Positions 16,495 to 23,781 of a stretch of 64,000 nucleotides of DNA are shown here, one piece after another. The position numbers were made by a program, and so were the translations under genes. The notes under the pieces were generated by a model. The model ran no database searches, was not told the DNA's origin, and worked only from the letters and a program-made list of their open reading frames with translations. This DNA comes from an uncultured Bacilli bacterium (lineage in GTDB: Bacteria; Bacillota_I; Bacilli_A; RF39; UBA660), in contig CAKOXI010000004.1 in the NCBI GenBank assembly GCA_934130045.1, forward strand, positions 1 to 64,000, read 5' to 3'. Numbering within the stretch: the stretch's first letter is position 1; each line of letters begins with the position of its first letter.

Positions 16495-16992
16495 ATGATA
16501 TTGTTACTAGAATGTATTGGTTTGTGTTTAATTTTTTATATGCTGATTATAATATCATATAAAAAAAATCCCTTGTCAGGAGTTCATAATTTACCTATAG
16601 AAATACAAAAAAGAGTTCAAGAATTACCAGAGTATAATGATATAAAACCCAAAAGTATTTTATCTACAAGAAAAAGAATAATAAAAAAAATTCCAGCATT
16701 AATAGTGTTGCTAGTAATTTTTGCAATTCTTGTTTATTTAGCAGGAGCAAGAAATTTTATAGAAGGTTTTACATATTCTTTTATAATATGGTTTACTATA
16801 AAACTATTTGTAGTATTTGTAATAGATATTTTATGGTATTCTAATTCACCAAATTATTGGATAAAAGGTACAGAAGACTTGGAAAGTGAATATAAAAATT
16901 ATAAATTTTATATAAGTAGTATACCAAGAAGTTTAATAGCGGGATTTATTGTATCAATAATTATTGGAATAATTATAAGTATAATTGGTTAA
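16495..16992 (+). CDS. Conserved-looking membrane protein, unknown
   Basis: A 165-residue protein with a helix at the N-terminus (residues 1-20), a soluble stretch SGVHNLPIEIQKRVQELPEYNDIKPKS, and three further helices (about 65-85, 90-110, 140-163). I do not recognise a named family. ATG at 16495 follows TGGAGGT (16481-16487). The gap before it (16379-16480) holds only a 10-codon frame, MKKVLEMCKK, that looks like a scrap. Confidence 0.65.
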   Translation: MILLLECIGLCLIFYMLIIISYKKNPLSGVHNLPIEIQKRVQELPEYNDIKPKSILSTRKRIIKKIPALIVLLVIFAILVYLAGARNFIEGFTYSFIIWFTIKLFVVFVIDILWYSNSPNYWIKGTEDLESEYKNYKFYISSIPRSLIAGFIVSIIIGIIISIIG

Positions 16993-17015
16993 TTTAAAAT
17001 TAAAATAAGCATAAA

Positions 17016-17045
17016 AAGTAGATAAATAAAATTATTTACTTTTTT
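17016..17045 (+). terminator. Rho-independent terminator fused to next promoter
   Basis: Stem AAGTAGATAA (17016-17025) / TTATTTACTT (17032-17041), one G-U pair, T run to 17045; TGTTATAAT (17047-17055) follows as an extended -10. Confidence 0.75.
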
Positions 17046-17090
17046 ATGTTATAATTTAATAAACATATTTAATTAAGGTTGTGATGTTTA

Positions 17091-17744
17091 GTGAAAAAGA
17101 AACCATTATCAATTTTGTTAATTATTTTAATATTAATTATAATATTTATTGTTTATGAATTATATGTATTTAATTACATTGAACATAAAAAATATACAAA
17201 TGATTATTTCAATATAAAAAGTTATGTAAGTAATGTTGATTTAGATGGTGATTTAATAGATGATCAAACAGATATTTTACAAAATGCGAGAAAATATATA
17301 GCAACTAATCCTAAATATAAAAGTAAATATTATGACACAGGATATCCTAATGATGGGTATGGAGTTTGTACAGATGTTGTTGCATTTAGCCTTAAAGGTG
17401 CTGGATATGATTTAATGAATTTAGTCAATGAAGATATTAAAAATCATAGAGAGCTATATAATGTTGATATAATAGATAAAAATATAGATTTTAGAAGAGT
17501 TAAAAATTTAAAAATATATTTTGATAATAATGCAAAACAATTAACAACTGATATACAAAAAATTGAAGATTGGCAGGGTGGAGATATTGTGATTTTTAAA
17601 AATCATATAGGAATAGTTTCTGATAAAAGAAATAAAAAAGGAATACCATTTATAATACATCACGCAAGTAAATATCAAAAATATTATGAAGAAGATATTT
17701 TAGAGTATAGAAAAGATATTGTTGGTCATTACCGAATAAGTTAA
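17091..17744 (+). CDS. DUF1287 family, NlpC/P60-like fold, membrane anchored
   Basis: A 217-residue protein with an N-terminal membrane helix (5-25). The body has the DUF1287 hallmarks: YGVCTDVVAFSLKGAGYDL (candidate catalytic Cys), the DWQGGDIVIFKNHIGIVSDKRN strand pair with the candidate His, and FIIHHAS near the end. The fold is related to papain-like NlpC/P60 amidases, so wall peptide hydrolysis is likely, but the substrate is not established. Starts with GTG at 17091. Confidence 0.85.
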   Translation: MKKKPLSILLIILILIIIFIVYELYVFNYIEHKKYTNDYFNIKSYVSNVDLDGDLIDDQTDILQNARKYIATNPKYKSKYYDTGYPNDGYGVCTDVVAFSLKGAGYDLMNLVNEDIKNHRELYNVDIIDKNIDFRRVKNLKIYFDNNAKQLTTDIQKIEDWQGGDIVIFKNHIGIVSDKRNKKGIPFIIHHASKYQKYYEEDILEYRKDIVGHYRIS

Positions 17745-17774
17745 ATGTAGCGATACTTTTTAAGGAGAAAAAAA

Positions 17775-18104
17775 ATGAAAAAGAAAATTTTAACTATTTT
17801 AATATTTGGAGTTATTTTTTTAGGAATAACAGGTTGTGGCAAAGAAAAAATGACTGATATTTATGAATTAAATATTATTAATGATAAAATAATAGAATAT
17901 TTTGAAAAAAATGGTTCAGTCAAATATGATAATTATAGTTATAATTATGTTGATGAAGAAAATGGTTTCATAATAGTAGGACTGTTTGATAATAGTAAGG
18001 AACAACAAGAATGGTTTAAGAAAAATATAGTAAATTCAAAGTATATAAAGTTTGAACAAGCAAAACTTCTTATAAATAATGAGGTTGATGTAAGTGAAAA
18101 ATAA
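17775..18104 (+). CDS. Small lipoprotein, unknown function
   Basis: A 109-residue protein with a signal peptide and lipobox GITGC (Cys about residue 22). The mature part is acidic and lysine-rich with the order DNYSYNYVDEENGFIIVGLFDNSKEQQEWFKKNIVNSKYIKFEQA, which looks like one alpha/beta domain; I do not recognise a family. RBS AAGGAG at 17761-17766. It is 30 bases after the DUF1287 gene and may be cotranscribed. Confidence 0.7.
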   Translation: MKKKILTILIFGVIFLGITGCGKEKMTDIYELNIINDKIIEYFEKNGSVKYDNYSYNYVDEENGFIIVGLFDNSKEQQEWFKKNIVNSKYIKFEQAKLLINNEVDVSEK

Positions 18105-18124
18105 ATAATATAGCGAGGTGTACA

Positions 18125-18334
18125 GTGAGTAAATATGATTCATTATGGAAATATATAAAAGAAAAACAAAAAGATAATTATGAATTAACATATGAAGAAA
18201 TTTATAATATTTTAGGATTTGAAATAGATCATTCATTTCTAACTTATAAAAAAGAACTGTTAGAATACGGATATGAAGTTAAAAAAATATCTATGAGAGA
18301 AAAGAAAATAGTTTTTAGTAAATATAATTTGTAG
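18125..18334 (+). CDS. Small protein of the DUF7662-like type
   Basis: A 69-residue protein: SKYDSLWKYIKEKQKDNYELTYEEIYNIL...DHSFLTYKKELLEYGYEVKKISMREKKIVF. I know this helical-plus-beta pattern as a small domain of unknown function that is common in Firmicutes as a stand-alone protein or attached to others. GTG start at 18125 after GCGAGGTG. No catalytic residues are evident. Confidence 0.65.
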   Translation: MSKYDSLWKYIKEKQKDNYELTYEEIYNILGFEIDHSFLTYKKELLEYGYEVKKISMREKKIVFSKYNL

Positions 18335-18347
18335 AGGAAGTGCTGTA

Positions 18348-18683
18348 ATGAACGAATATATAAATTTAATTTTAGAAAATATTGATGATGAACATATATG
18401 GTGCGCAATAGATGATAAAAAACATCAAGCAGGAGTTGATAGAAAAAAAGAATGGATAAAAAGTAAGTTTAAAGATGGTCATGTGTTTAGAAAATTAAAT
18501 ACTAAAGACAAGATATTTATTGTTTGTGGGTAGCAGTAAGTTTTAAAGAAAAAAATTTGGAAAAGAATTATTAGAGAAAGCTAAAAATACTACGTATTCA
18601 ACAATTGGGTAAATTTCTACAATGGTGAGTTTATATCTAATACCATATTAAATTCAAATTCACTTGAAAAATTAATTAAATAA
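18348..18683 (+). pseudogene. Decayed YoaP-type GNAT acetyltransferase
   Basis: The first 61 codons (MNEYINLILENIDDEHIWCAIDDKK... KDKIFIVCG) match the N-terminus of YoaP-like GNAT proteins, which are normally about 250 residues. The frame then stops at 18531-18533. Further on, LLEKAKNT (about 18575) continues after a one-base frame change as YVFNNWVNFYNGEF...LEKLIK, ending at 18683, which matches the C-terminal YoaP domain. So about 150 central residues, including the acetyl-CoA site, are deleted and at least one frameshift is present. Family assignment is from memory of the two end sequences. Confidence 0.7.
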
Positions 18684-18708
18684 AAAATAACTTTTGGAGG
18701 TAATTATT

Positions 18709-19293
18709 ATGAAGATAAAACAACAAAAACAAATAAAAACATTTTTAAATGAAGAATTTGGAATTGATAAAGGAATTGTATTATTTAATAAGCAAGAAGA
18801 AATACTTAATGAACTTATCAAAAATATAAAAGGAAAGTCAAAAAATCAGAGAAAAACTCTTATTCAAACAATTCTTCCTCGAATAGCATTATATAAAGTT
18901 TTGTTAAAAGATGATTTAAAAAATGAGAATGTATATCAATATATGAAAAAATATATGATTGATATAGTTGCAAAAGAAAAGCATTTGTCTATGAAAAAAA
19001 TGGAAAAAGTTCCATGTTTCTACTCAATTTATAGTAATATATTTCTTCGAGTTGTTCGCAAAAATGACCTATGGGAAAGTGAACAAAAATATGATAAGAA
19101 TTCTTTTGATATAACAATGAAAAAATGTCTTTGGCACACTGCATGCATAGAAAATGATTGTAAAGATTTATGCCACCTTTTTTGTGATGTTGATAATGTT
19201 ACATATGGAAATTTGAAAAAATTAGGTTTTTCACGAACTAAAACTCTAGGTTATGATGGAGATTGTTGTGATTTTCATTTTTATAAAAAATAA
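18709..19293 (+). CDS. L-2-amino-thiazoline-4-carboxylate hydrolase-like
   Basis: A 194-residue protein. The C-terminal signature WHTACIENDCKDLCHLFCDVDNVTYGNLKKLGFSRTKTLGYDGDCCDFHF carries the conserved Cys/Asp pattern (CxxxxxxxLCxxFCDVD ... GxxxCDFxF) of the ATC hydrolase family, whose best known member opens the thiazoline ring on the route to cysteine. Many members have other, unknown roles. ATG at 18709 after TGGAGGT. It stands alone between two decayed genes. Confidence 0.75.
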   Translation: MKIKQQKQIKTFLNEEFGIDKGIVLFNKQEEILNELIKNIKGKSKNQRKTLIQTILPRIALYKVLLKDDLKNENVYQYMKKYMIDIVAKEKHLSMKKMEKVPCFYSIYSNIFLRVVRKNDLWESEQKYDKNSFDITMKKCLWHTACIENDCKDLCHLFCDVDNVTYGNLKKLGFSRTKTLGYDGDCCDFHFYKK

Positions 19294-19392
19294 TGATTAA
19301 TTATTATTGAATTTTTTAAAAATGAATATTCCATTTTTATATAAATAAGTGAAAAAACTCGAAAAATTTTTTCTTTATGTTAATATATATGT

Positions 19393-19500
19393 AGCAAGAA
19401 ATACTTGCATAAAATAAAAAGAAACACTTAATATTAGCATGTTGGGTGTTGTCTATGTTTTGGTTTCACCTAAATCAATGCCGAGTTAGGTGATTTTTTT
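19393..19500 (+). ncRNA. Candidate structured leader or small RNA with terminator
   Basis: In the 311-base gap 19294-19604 there is a compact set of hairpins: GCAAG/CTTGC (19394-19408), GAAAC/GTTTC closing 19421-19467 with an inner AACACT/GGTGTT, and a terminator TCACCTAA/TTAGGTGA (19466-19493) with seven T. The GTTTC arm shares its last two bases with the terminator's 5' arm, so two alternative folds are possible, as in attenuators and riboswitches. A -10-like TTAATAT lies at 19380-19386. I do not match it to a known riboswitch class. Downstream are an HxlR remnant and a DUF1848 gene. Confidence 0.45.
19466..19500 (+). terminator. Rho-independent terminator of the candidate RNA
   Basis: TCACCTAA (19466-19473), 12-base loop, TTAGGTGA (19486-19493), then TTTTTTT. 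Confidence 0.85.
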
Positions 19501-19604
19501 GTTTAGATTAATACTATAAATATTAAAATATTTTTACACTTAATTTTAAGTACGTACTATCTAAAATTATTATATAAATGTATAATAGTATTGGAGGAAA
19601 TAGT

Positions 19605-19799
19605 ATGGTAGATTGTCTAGTTGAATATATAGTTTCTTTATTTAATAATAAACGAAAAATTATAACGATAAAAAACCTTAAAAATGATGGTATTGTAAGT
19701 AAAAAATTATATTCAGTATTACCAACTAAGGTTGAATACTCTTTAACTAATAAAGGTAATGATTTTAAAATTGTTGTAGCTGTTAGTGATAGCGTTTAG
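19605..19799 (+). pseudogene. Internally deleted HxlR-type regulator
   Basis: A 64-residue frame. Its start, CLVEYIVSLFNNKRKIITI, matches the beginning of HxlR winged-helix regulators (C-PVEYTLxLIGGKWKxLIL) and its end, LKNDGIVSKKLYSVLPTKVEYSLTNKG, matches the wing. The roughly 25 residues with the recognition helix that normally lie between are missing without a frameshift, so it should not bind DNA normally. RBS TTGGAGG is intact, so it may still be translated. Confidence 0.65.
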
Positions 19800-19820
19800 A
19801 TTAAAATATAAGGATAAAAA

Positions 19821-20711
19821 ATGATATTAAATGTAAGCGGTAGAACAGATATAGTAGCATTTTATACAGAATGGTTTATGAATAGATATAGAGCAGGTTT
19901 TGTGGATGTAAGAAATCCATTTAATCCTAATCTAGTAAATAGAATAAATTTTGATGATGTAGATGCCATTTTATTTTGTACTAAAAATCCTACACCAATT
20001 TTAAAATATATAAAAGAAATAGAAAAACCGATATTATTCCATGTAACATTAACAGCGTACAAAACTGATATTGAACCAAATGTACCACCTAAAGGACAAA
20101 TAATTGAAGCAATAAAAAAATTATCCCAATTAATTGGAAAAGATAATATAGTAATAAGATATGATCCAGTATTTATAAGTCCTAAATATAGCCTTGAATA
20201 TCATACAAAAGCATTTGAAAAATTATGTAGCTTACTTGAATGTTATGTTAGTAAAATATTAATTTCCTTTATAGATGATTATAAAAATGTTAGAAAAAAT
20301 GAAAAAACTTTAAATTATAAAGCATTTACCGAAAATGATTATAAAACAATAGGGGAAAATTTTAGTAAGAGTGCTAGAAAACACGGACTTATTGTTCATA
20401 CATGTTTTGAAGATAGAAATCTAACTGAGTATGGATTTTCTAAGGATGAGTGTTTATCTCATACATTAGCATATAAATTAACTGGTAAAATATATAAGGA
20501 AGAATGGACTGCAAGAAAAATGCGAAAATGTCATTGTGTAAAAATGGTTGATATTGGAGTATATAATTCTTGTAAGCACTTTTGTAAGTATTGTTATGCT
20601 AACTTTGATGAAAAAAAAGTAAATGAAAATTACAAAATGCATAATCCAAATTCATCATTGTTAATAGGTGAATTAAAGGAGACAGACGTAATAAAAGAAA
20701 GAATAAAATAA
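19821..20711 (+). CDS. DUF1848 family, CxxxCxxC iron-sulfur candidate
   Basis: A 296-residue protein of the DUF1848 type: MILNVSGRTDIVAFYTEWFMNRYRAGFVDVRNPF, VDAILFCTKNPTPILKYI, VIRYDPVF, and at the C-terminus NSCKHFCKYCYANF. The family is related to spore-photoproduct-lyase-like radical SAM proteins; the CxxxCxxC near residue 258 could bind a 4Fe-4S cluster. Length and order fit the family fully. Biological role unknown. It follows the HxlR remnant by 21 bases. Confidence 0.85.
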   Translation: MILNVSGRTDIVAFYTEWFMNRYRAGFVDVRNPFNPNLVNRINFDDVDAILFCTKNPTPILKYIKEIEKPILFHVTLTAYKTDIEPNVPPKGQIIEAIKKLSQLIGKDNIVIRYDPVFISPKYSLEYHTKAFEKLCSLLECYVSKILISFIDDYKNVRKNEKTLNYKAFTENDYKTIGENFSKSARKHGLIVHTCFEDRNLTEYGFSKDECLSHTLAYKLTGKIYKEEWTARKMRKCHCVKMVDIGVYNSCKHFCKYCYANFDEKKVNENYKMHNPNSSLLIGELKETDVIKERIK

Positions 20712-20719
20712 TTGATAAT

Positions 20720-20740
20720 AGATAAATTATTTATCTTTTT
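20720..20740 (+). terminator. Rho-independent terminator fused to next promoter
   Basis: AGATAAA (20720-20726), TTA, TTTATCT (20730-20736), T run to 20740; TGTTATAAT (20742-20750) follows at once. Confidence 0.75.
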
Positions 20741-20775
20741 GTGTTATAATATTATTAATTTATGAGGGTGATAAA

Positions 20776-20886
20776 ATGCTGGAAAATAAATTAGGAATTA
20801 CTAATGAAATAGAGTTGTCAAAAGAAGAGGAAAGAATTACAAAATTAAAGGCATTAGAATTATTTGAAAAATTAATTACGGAATAG
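20776..20886 (+). pseudogene. N-terminal remnant of a Fic-family protein
   Basis: The 36-codon frame MLENKLGITNEIELSKEEERITKLKALELFEKLITE followed by a stop matches the start of Fic (AMP-transferase) proteins, whose next segment, GTFxxLxxIHxxLF, and the HPFxxGNGR active site are absent. Promoter (TGTTATAAT at 20742) and RBS (GAGGGTG) are still present, so a short peptide may be made. Assignment is from memory of the family's N-terminus. Confidence 0.55.
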
Positions 20887-20999
20887 ATGTTAAAACAAAT
20901 AATATAAAAAAATATTATCTATCATGAGTAAATTATTATTTGTGATAGTATTTTATTTTTGATTAAAATTATTATACTTAATACAAAGGGGATATAGTA

Positions 21000-21788
21000 A
21001 TGGAATTAGTTAATTTAATGTACCGATATGTAAACAAGTTTATTAATAGCGAAGAATTATTTAATGAATTAAATAAAATTGAGATTAGTAAATATTCTGA
21101 TGAGGATAAAAAGATTATTAATAAATTGATAGACGATGTTAAAAATATTAGAGAAAATATTCCTAATGAGATTGATGATGTGGAAAAAAACAGATTAAAA
21201 CAAGTAGATGATTTACTAAATAAAATTGAAGTAGCAAAAGAACAAAATTTAGATAATTCAGATGAAAATTTAAAAAATTTTTTGGAAAAACAATATAATA
21301 ATTTACTTGATGAAAAAAACAAAATAAAGGATGGTGGTAGGTTATATAATGATATAGTAAGCATACTTACAAATAATTCTATAGTTAATAGATCTGCAAG
21401 TAATATGGATGATAAACAATTATTATTATTTATCACTAAATACATAAAAGCCCCAAAACCTCCAATTATAGATCAAGAAAATTTTAATGATTTAGTAAAT
21501 GCAGGGATTGAGGATGATAAAAGAGAAGCATTGTGGAGATTAGCAGTTAATTATAATAATAAAATGGATTTTACTTTAATTGAAGATTACTTTATCAAAA
21601 AAAGAGATGCTTATTATTTAATAGAATTAATTAGTGCAACTGATAATATAGATTTAGATAAATTAGTAGATAGAGTAGTAGCTACTTGTGATAGAACTTT
21701 TATGAATGATTTAGCAAATAGAGCGTTAGAATTAGGAATTTTTACTAAGGATGATATTATAAGGATAAAGAATAAATATAATTTATAA
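21000..21788 (+). CDS. Helical protein of unknown function
   Basis: A 262-residue soluble protein. Residues 20-110 are highly charged and likely coiled coil (KNIRENIPNEIDDVEKNRLKQVDDLLNKIEVAKEQN); residues 150-262 look like an all-helical repeat-like bundle (EALWRLAVNYNNKMDFTLIEDYFIKKRDAYYLIELISA). I do not recognise a family or any catalytic motif. RBS AAGGGG precedes the ATG. It is followed after 23 bases by the prolyl-tRNA deacylase gene. Confidence 0.6.
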   Translation: MELVNLMYRYVNKFINSEELFNELNKIEISKYSDEDKKIINKLIDDVKNIRENIPNEIDDVEKNRLKQVDDLLNKIEVAKEQNLDNSDENLKNFLEKQYNNLLDEKNKIKDGGRLYNDIVSILTNNSIVNRSASNMDDKQLLLFITKYIKAPKPPIIDQENFNDLVNAGIEDDKREALWRLAVNYNNKMDFTLIEDYFIKKRDAYYLIELISATDNIDLDKLVDRVVATCDRTFMNDLANRALELGIFTKDDIIRIKNKYNL

Positions 21789-21811
21789 AATAATATGAAA
21801 GAAGATAAACT

Positions 21812-22300
21812 ATGAATAAAAAGGAAGTATATGAATTTATAAATAAAAGAAATATATGGTATGAAATAACAGAACATGAAGCAGTTTTTAGTATGAACGA
21901 ATTATCAAAAGTTAAAGTTCCATATCCAGAATATGATGCTAAAAATTTATTTGTTTGCGATGATAAAAAAAGAAATTATTATCTTATAACTGTTAGAGGT
22001 AATAAGAGAGTTGATTTAAAAAAATTTAGAGAAAAAAATAATACTCGTACTTTAAGTTTTGCTTCTCCTTGTGATTTAGAAAGTATTTTAAATTTAAAAC
22101 CTGGTTCAGTAACACCATTTGGATTATTAAACGATAAAGAATTAAAGGTTCAATTTTTTCTTGATAAAGAATTTCTTGATGACAAGAAAATAATAGGAAT
22201 ACATCCAAATGATAATACTGCAACAATTTGGTTAAAAACTTGTGATTTAATAGAAATTATAAAAGAAAATGGAAACCAAATTAATATTGTGGAAATATAA
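21812..22300 (+). CDS. Prolyl-tRNA deacylase-like editing protein (YbaK/PrdX)
   Basis: A 162-residue stand-alone editing domain. The YbaK/ProX fold is seen in EHEAVFSMNEL, AKNLFVCDDKKRNYYLITVRGNKRVDLKKFRE, and LKPGSVTPFGLLNDKELKVQFFLDKEF, with the catalytic Lys probably in AKNLF. These proteins hydrolyse mischarged Ala-tRNA(Pro). This suits the window's ProRS at 35344, which is the archaeal-type enzyme without an internal editing domain, so this protein can supply the missing proofreading (inference). Confidence 0.88.
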   Translation: MNKKEVYEFINKRNIWYEITEHEAVFSMNELSKVKVPYPEYDAKNLFVCDDKKRNYYLITVRGNKRVDLKKFREKNNTRTLSFASPCDLESILNLKPGSVTPFGLLNDKELKVQFFLDKEFLDDKKIIGIHPNDNTATIWLKTCDLIEIIKENGNQINIVEI

Positions 22301-22336
22301 TTTAATAATACTATAAAGATATTATGTGAGGTATAT

Positions 22337-22425
22337 ATGAATAAGTACTAATTAAAAATATAGATAAAATTCATACAACTGTATTAGGAGTTGATAGAAT
22401 TAATAAATTTGTAGGTGTTATATGA
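22337..22425 (+). pseudogene. N-terminal remnant of a DUF3781 protein
   Basis: After an RBS (GTGAGG) and ATG the frame stops after MNKY; two bases away the sequence continues as IKNIDKIHTTVLGVDRINKF and stops at 22423-22425. KNIDKIHTTxLGVxRI is the start of DUF3781 proteins, which should run on for another 50 residues. Both a frameshift and a truncation are therefore present. The final ATGA overlaps the start of the Tag gene. Confidence 0.55.
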
Positions 22426-22964
22426 TTAGATGTAAGTGGTGTAATTTAGATAATAAAAAATATGTAGATTATCATGATAATGAATGGGGGATACTTAATT
22501 TAGATGATTCGTATTTATTTGAAATGCTTATTTTAGAATCATTTCAAGCTGGATTATCTTGGGAATGTGTTTTAAATAAAAGGGATAATTTTAGATTGTG
22601 TTATGATAATTTTAATTTAGATAAAATAATTAATTATGATGATAAAAAAATAGATGAATTATTACAAAATAAAGGTATTATTAGAAATAAATTAAAAATA
22701 AAGATGAGTATTAATAATGCTAAAATATTTAAAGAAATACAAACTGAGTTTGGTTCTTTTAGTAATTATTTAAATAGTTTTACTAAAGGTAAAATAATAT
22801 ATGAATTAAATTTAACACATTCTAAATTATCTGATGATATTTCAAAAAATTTAATGAGTCGTGGTATGAAATTTGTAGGAACAACAATAATATATTCTTA
22901 CCTTCAAGCAATAGGAATTATTTATTCTCATGACAGAGAATGTTTTAAATATAGAAAAAAATAA
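22422..22964 (+). CDS. tag: DNA-3-methyladenine glycosylase I
   Basis: A 180-residue base-excision enzyme that removes 3-methyladenine. The start RCKWCNLDNKKYVDYHDNEWG carries the first cysteine/histidine zinc ligands, and SHDRECFKY at the end carries the others; FEMLILESFQAGLSWECVLNKRDNFR is the characteristic helix-hairpin region. Full length for the family. Start overlaps the DUF3781 remnant. It is the second alkylation repair gene of the window, together with ogt at 3028. Confidence 0.95.
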   Translation: MIRCKWCNLDNKKYVDYHDNEWGILNLDDSYLFEMLILESFQAGLSWECVLNKRDNFRLCYDNFNLDKIINYDDKKIDELLQNKGIIRNKLKIKMSINNAKIFKEIQTEFGSFSNYLNSFTKGKIIYELNLTHSKLSDDISKNLMSRGMKFVGTTIIYSYLQAIGIIYSHDRECFKYRKK

Positions 22965-23022
22965 TTATAAATGTTATAATTTTGTATATGTAATTTTAAA
23001 TAAAAATACTAAGGGTGATAAT

Positions 23023-23676
23023 ATGTTAACTAATTTAAAAAAAATCATAATAAATAATTATAAATTGATAATTTTCTTTATATGTTTGATTCTTTTTCTT
23101 GCACTAGCTGAAGATGTTTTTAATCACGATATAATGAATGGTGATATTATTGGATATAATTTAATTTCAAAATATTTAATTAGTGATTCTATGACTGTAG
23201 TTATGAAATTTATTACTTGGTTTGGTAGTGCCATTTGCATTGGTTCACTAACTATAATATTATTTATTTTATTAAAAAATAAAAAAATTGGTATTTTAAT
23301 TTTTGCTAATTTAGTAATTGTAACAATATTAAATCAATTACTTAAGTTTATTTTAGCGCGCCCTAGACCTAGTGAATATAGAATTATTAATGAAACTGGT
23401 TATAGTTTTCCTTCAGGACATTCAATGGTAAGTATGGCTTTTTATGGATTTTTAATCTATCTAATTTATAAATATGTAGGAAACAAATATTTAAAATTGA
23501 CTTTAATGATATTATTATTTTTATTAATTATTTTAATAGGTATTAGTAGAATATATTTAGGTGTTCATTATACAAGTGATGTAATTGCGGGATTTTTAGT
23601 AGCTATTTCTTATTTAATACTATATATAAATATATCTAAAAAGTTAGTATTTAATAAAATCGATATTAAGTGTTAA
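23023..23676 (+). CDS. PAP2-family lipid phosphatase
   Basis: A 217-residue membrane phosphatase with six helices and the three PAP2 motifs: KFILARPRP, SFPSGHSM and SRIYLGVHYTSDV, giving catalytic His and Arg residues on the outer face. Substrates are usually phosphatidic acid, phosphatidylglycerophosphate or undecaprenyl pyrophosphate. ATG at 23023 after AAGGGTG is preferred over an in-frame upstream start that would overlap tag; an extended -10, TGTTATAAT (22972-22980), lies at the end of tag. Confidence 0.93.
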   Translation: MLTNLKKIIINNYKLIIFFICLILFLALAEDVFNHDIMNGDIIGYNLISKYLISDSMTVVMKFITWFGSAICIGSLTIILFILLKNKKIGILIFANLVIVTILNQLLKFILARPRPSEYRIINETGYSFPSGHSMVSMAFYGFLIYLIYKYVGNKYLKLTLMILLFLLIILIGISRIYLGVHYTSDVIAGFLVAISYLILYINISKKLVFNKIDIKC

Positions 23677-23677
23677 T

Positions 23678-23716
23678 ATATTATGAAAATTTTTTAAAGT
23701 TTTCATAATATAATTT
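23678..23716 (+). terminator. Terminator after PAP2 gene
   Basis: ATATTATGAAAA (23678-23689) and TTTTCATAATAT (23700-23711) form a perfect 12-bp stem; the following T run is weak. Confidence 0.65.
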
Positions 23717-23781
23717 GTTTTGTTTTAATTGTTATAAAAATTCTTATATGATATAATTAGTTAGAATAAAGTAGGTGATTT

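Noticed and set aside
19393..19500. SRP RNA, 6S RNA, tmRNA or a T-box
   Set aside because: The conserved core sequences of these RNAs are absent; the length and hairpins also differ.
21000..21445. Minus-strand frame of 155 residues (20978-21445)
   Set aside because: It overlaps a plus-strand gene with a good RBS and lies antisense to its coiled-coil codons.
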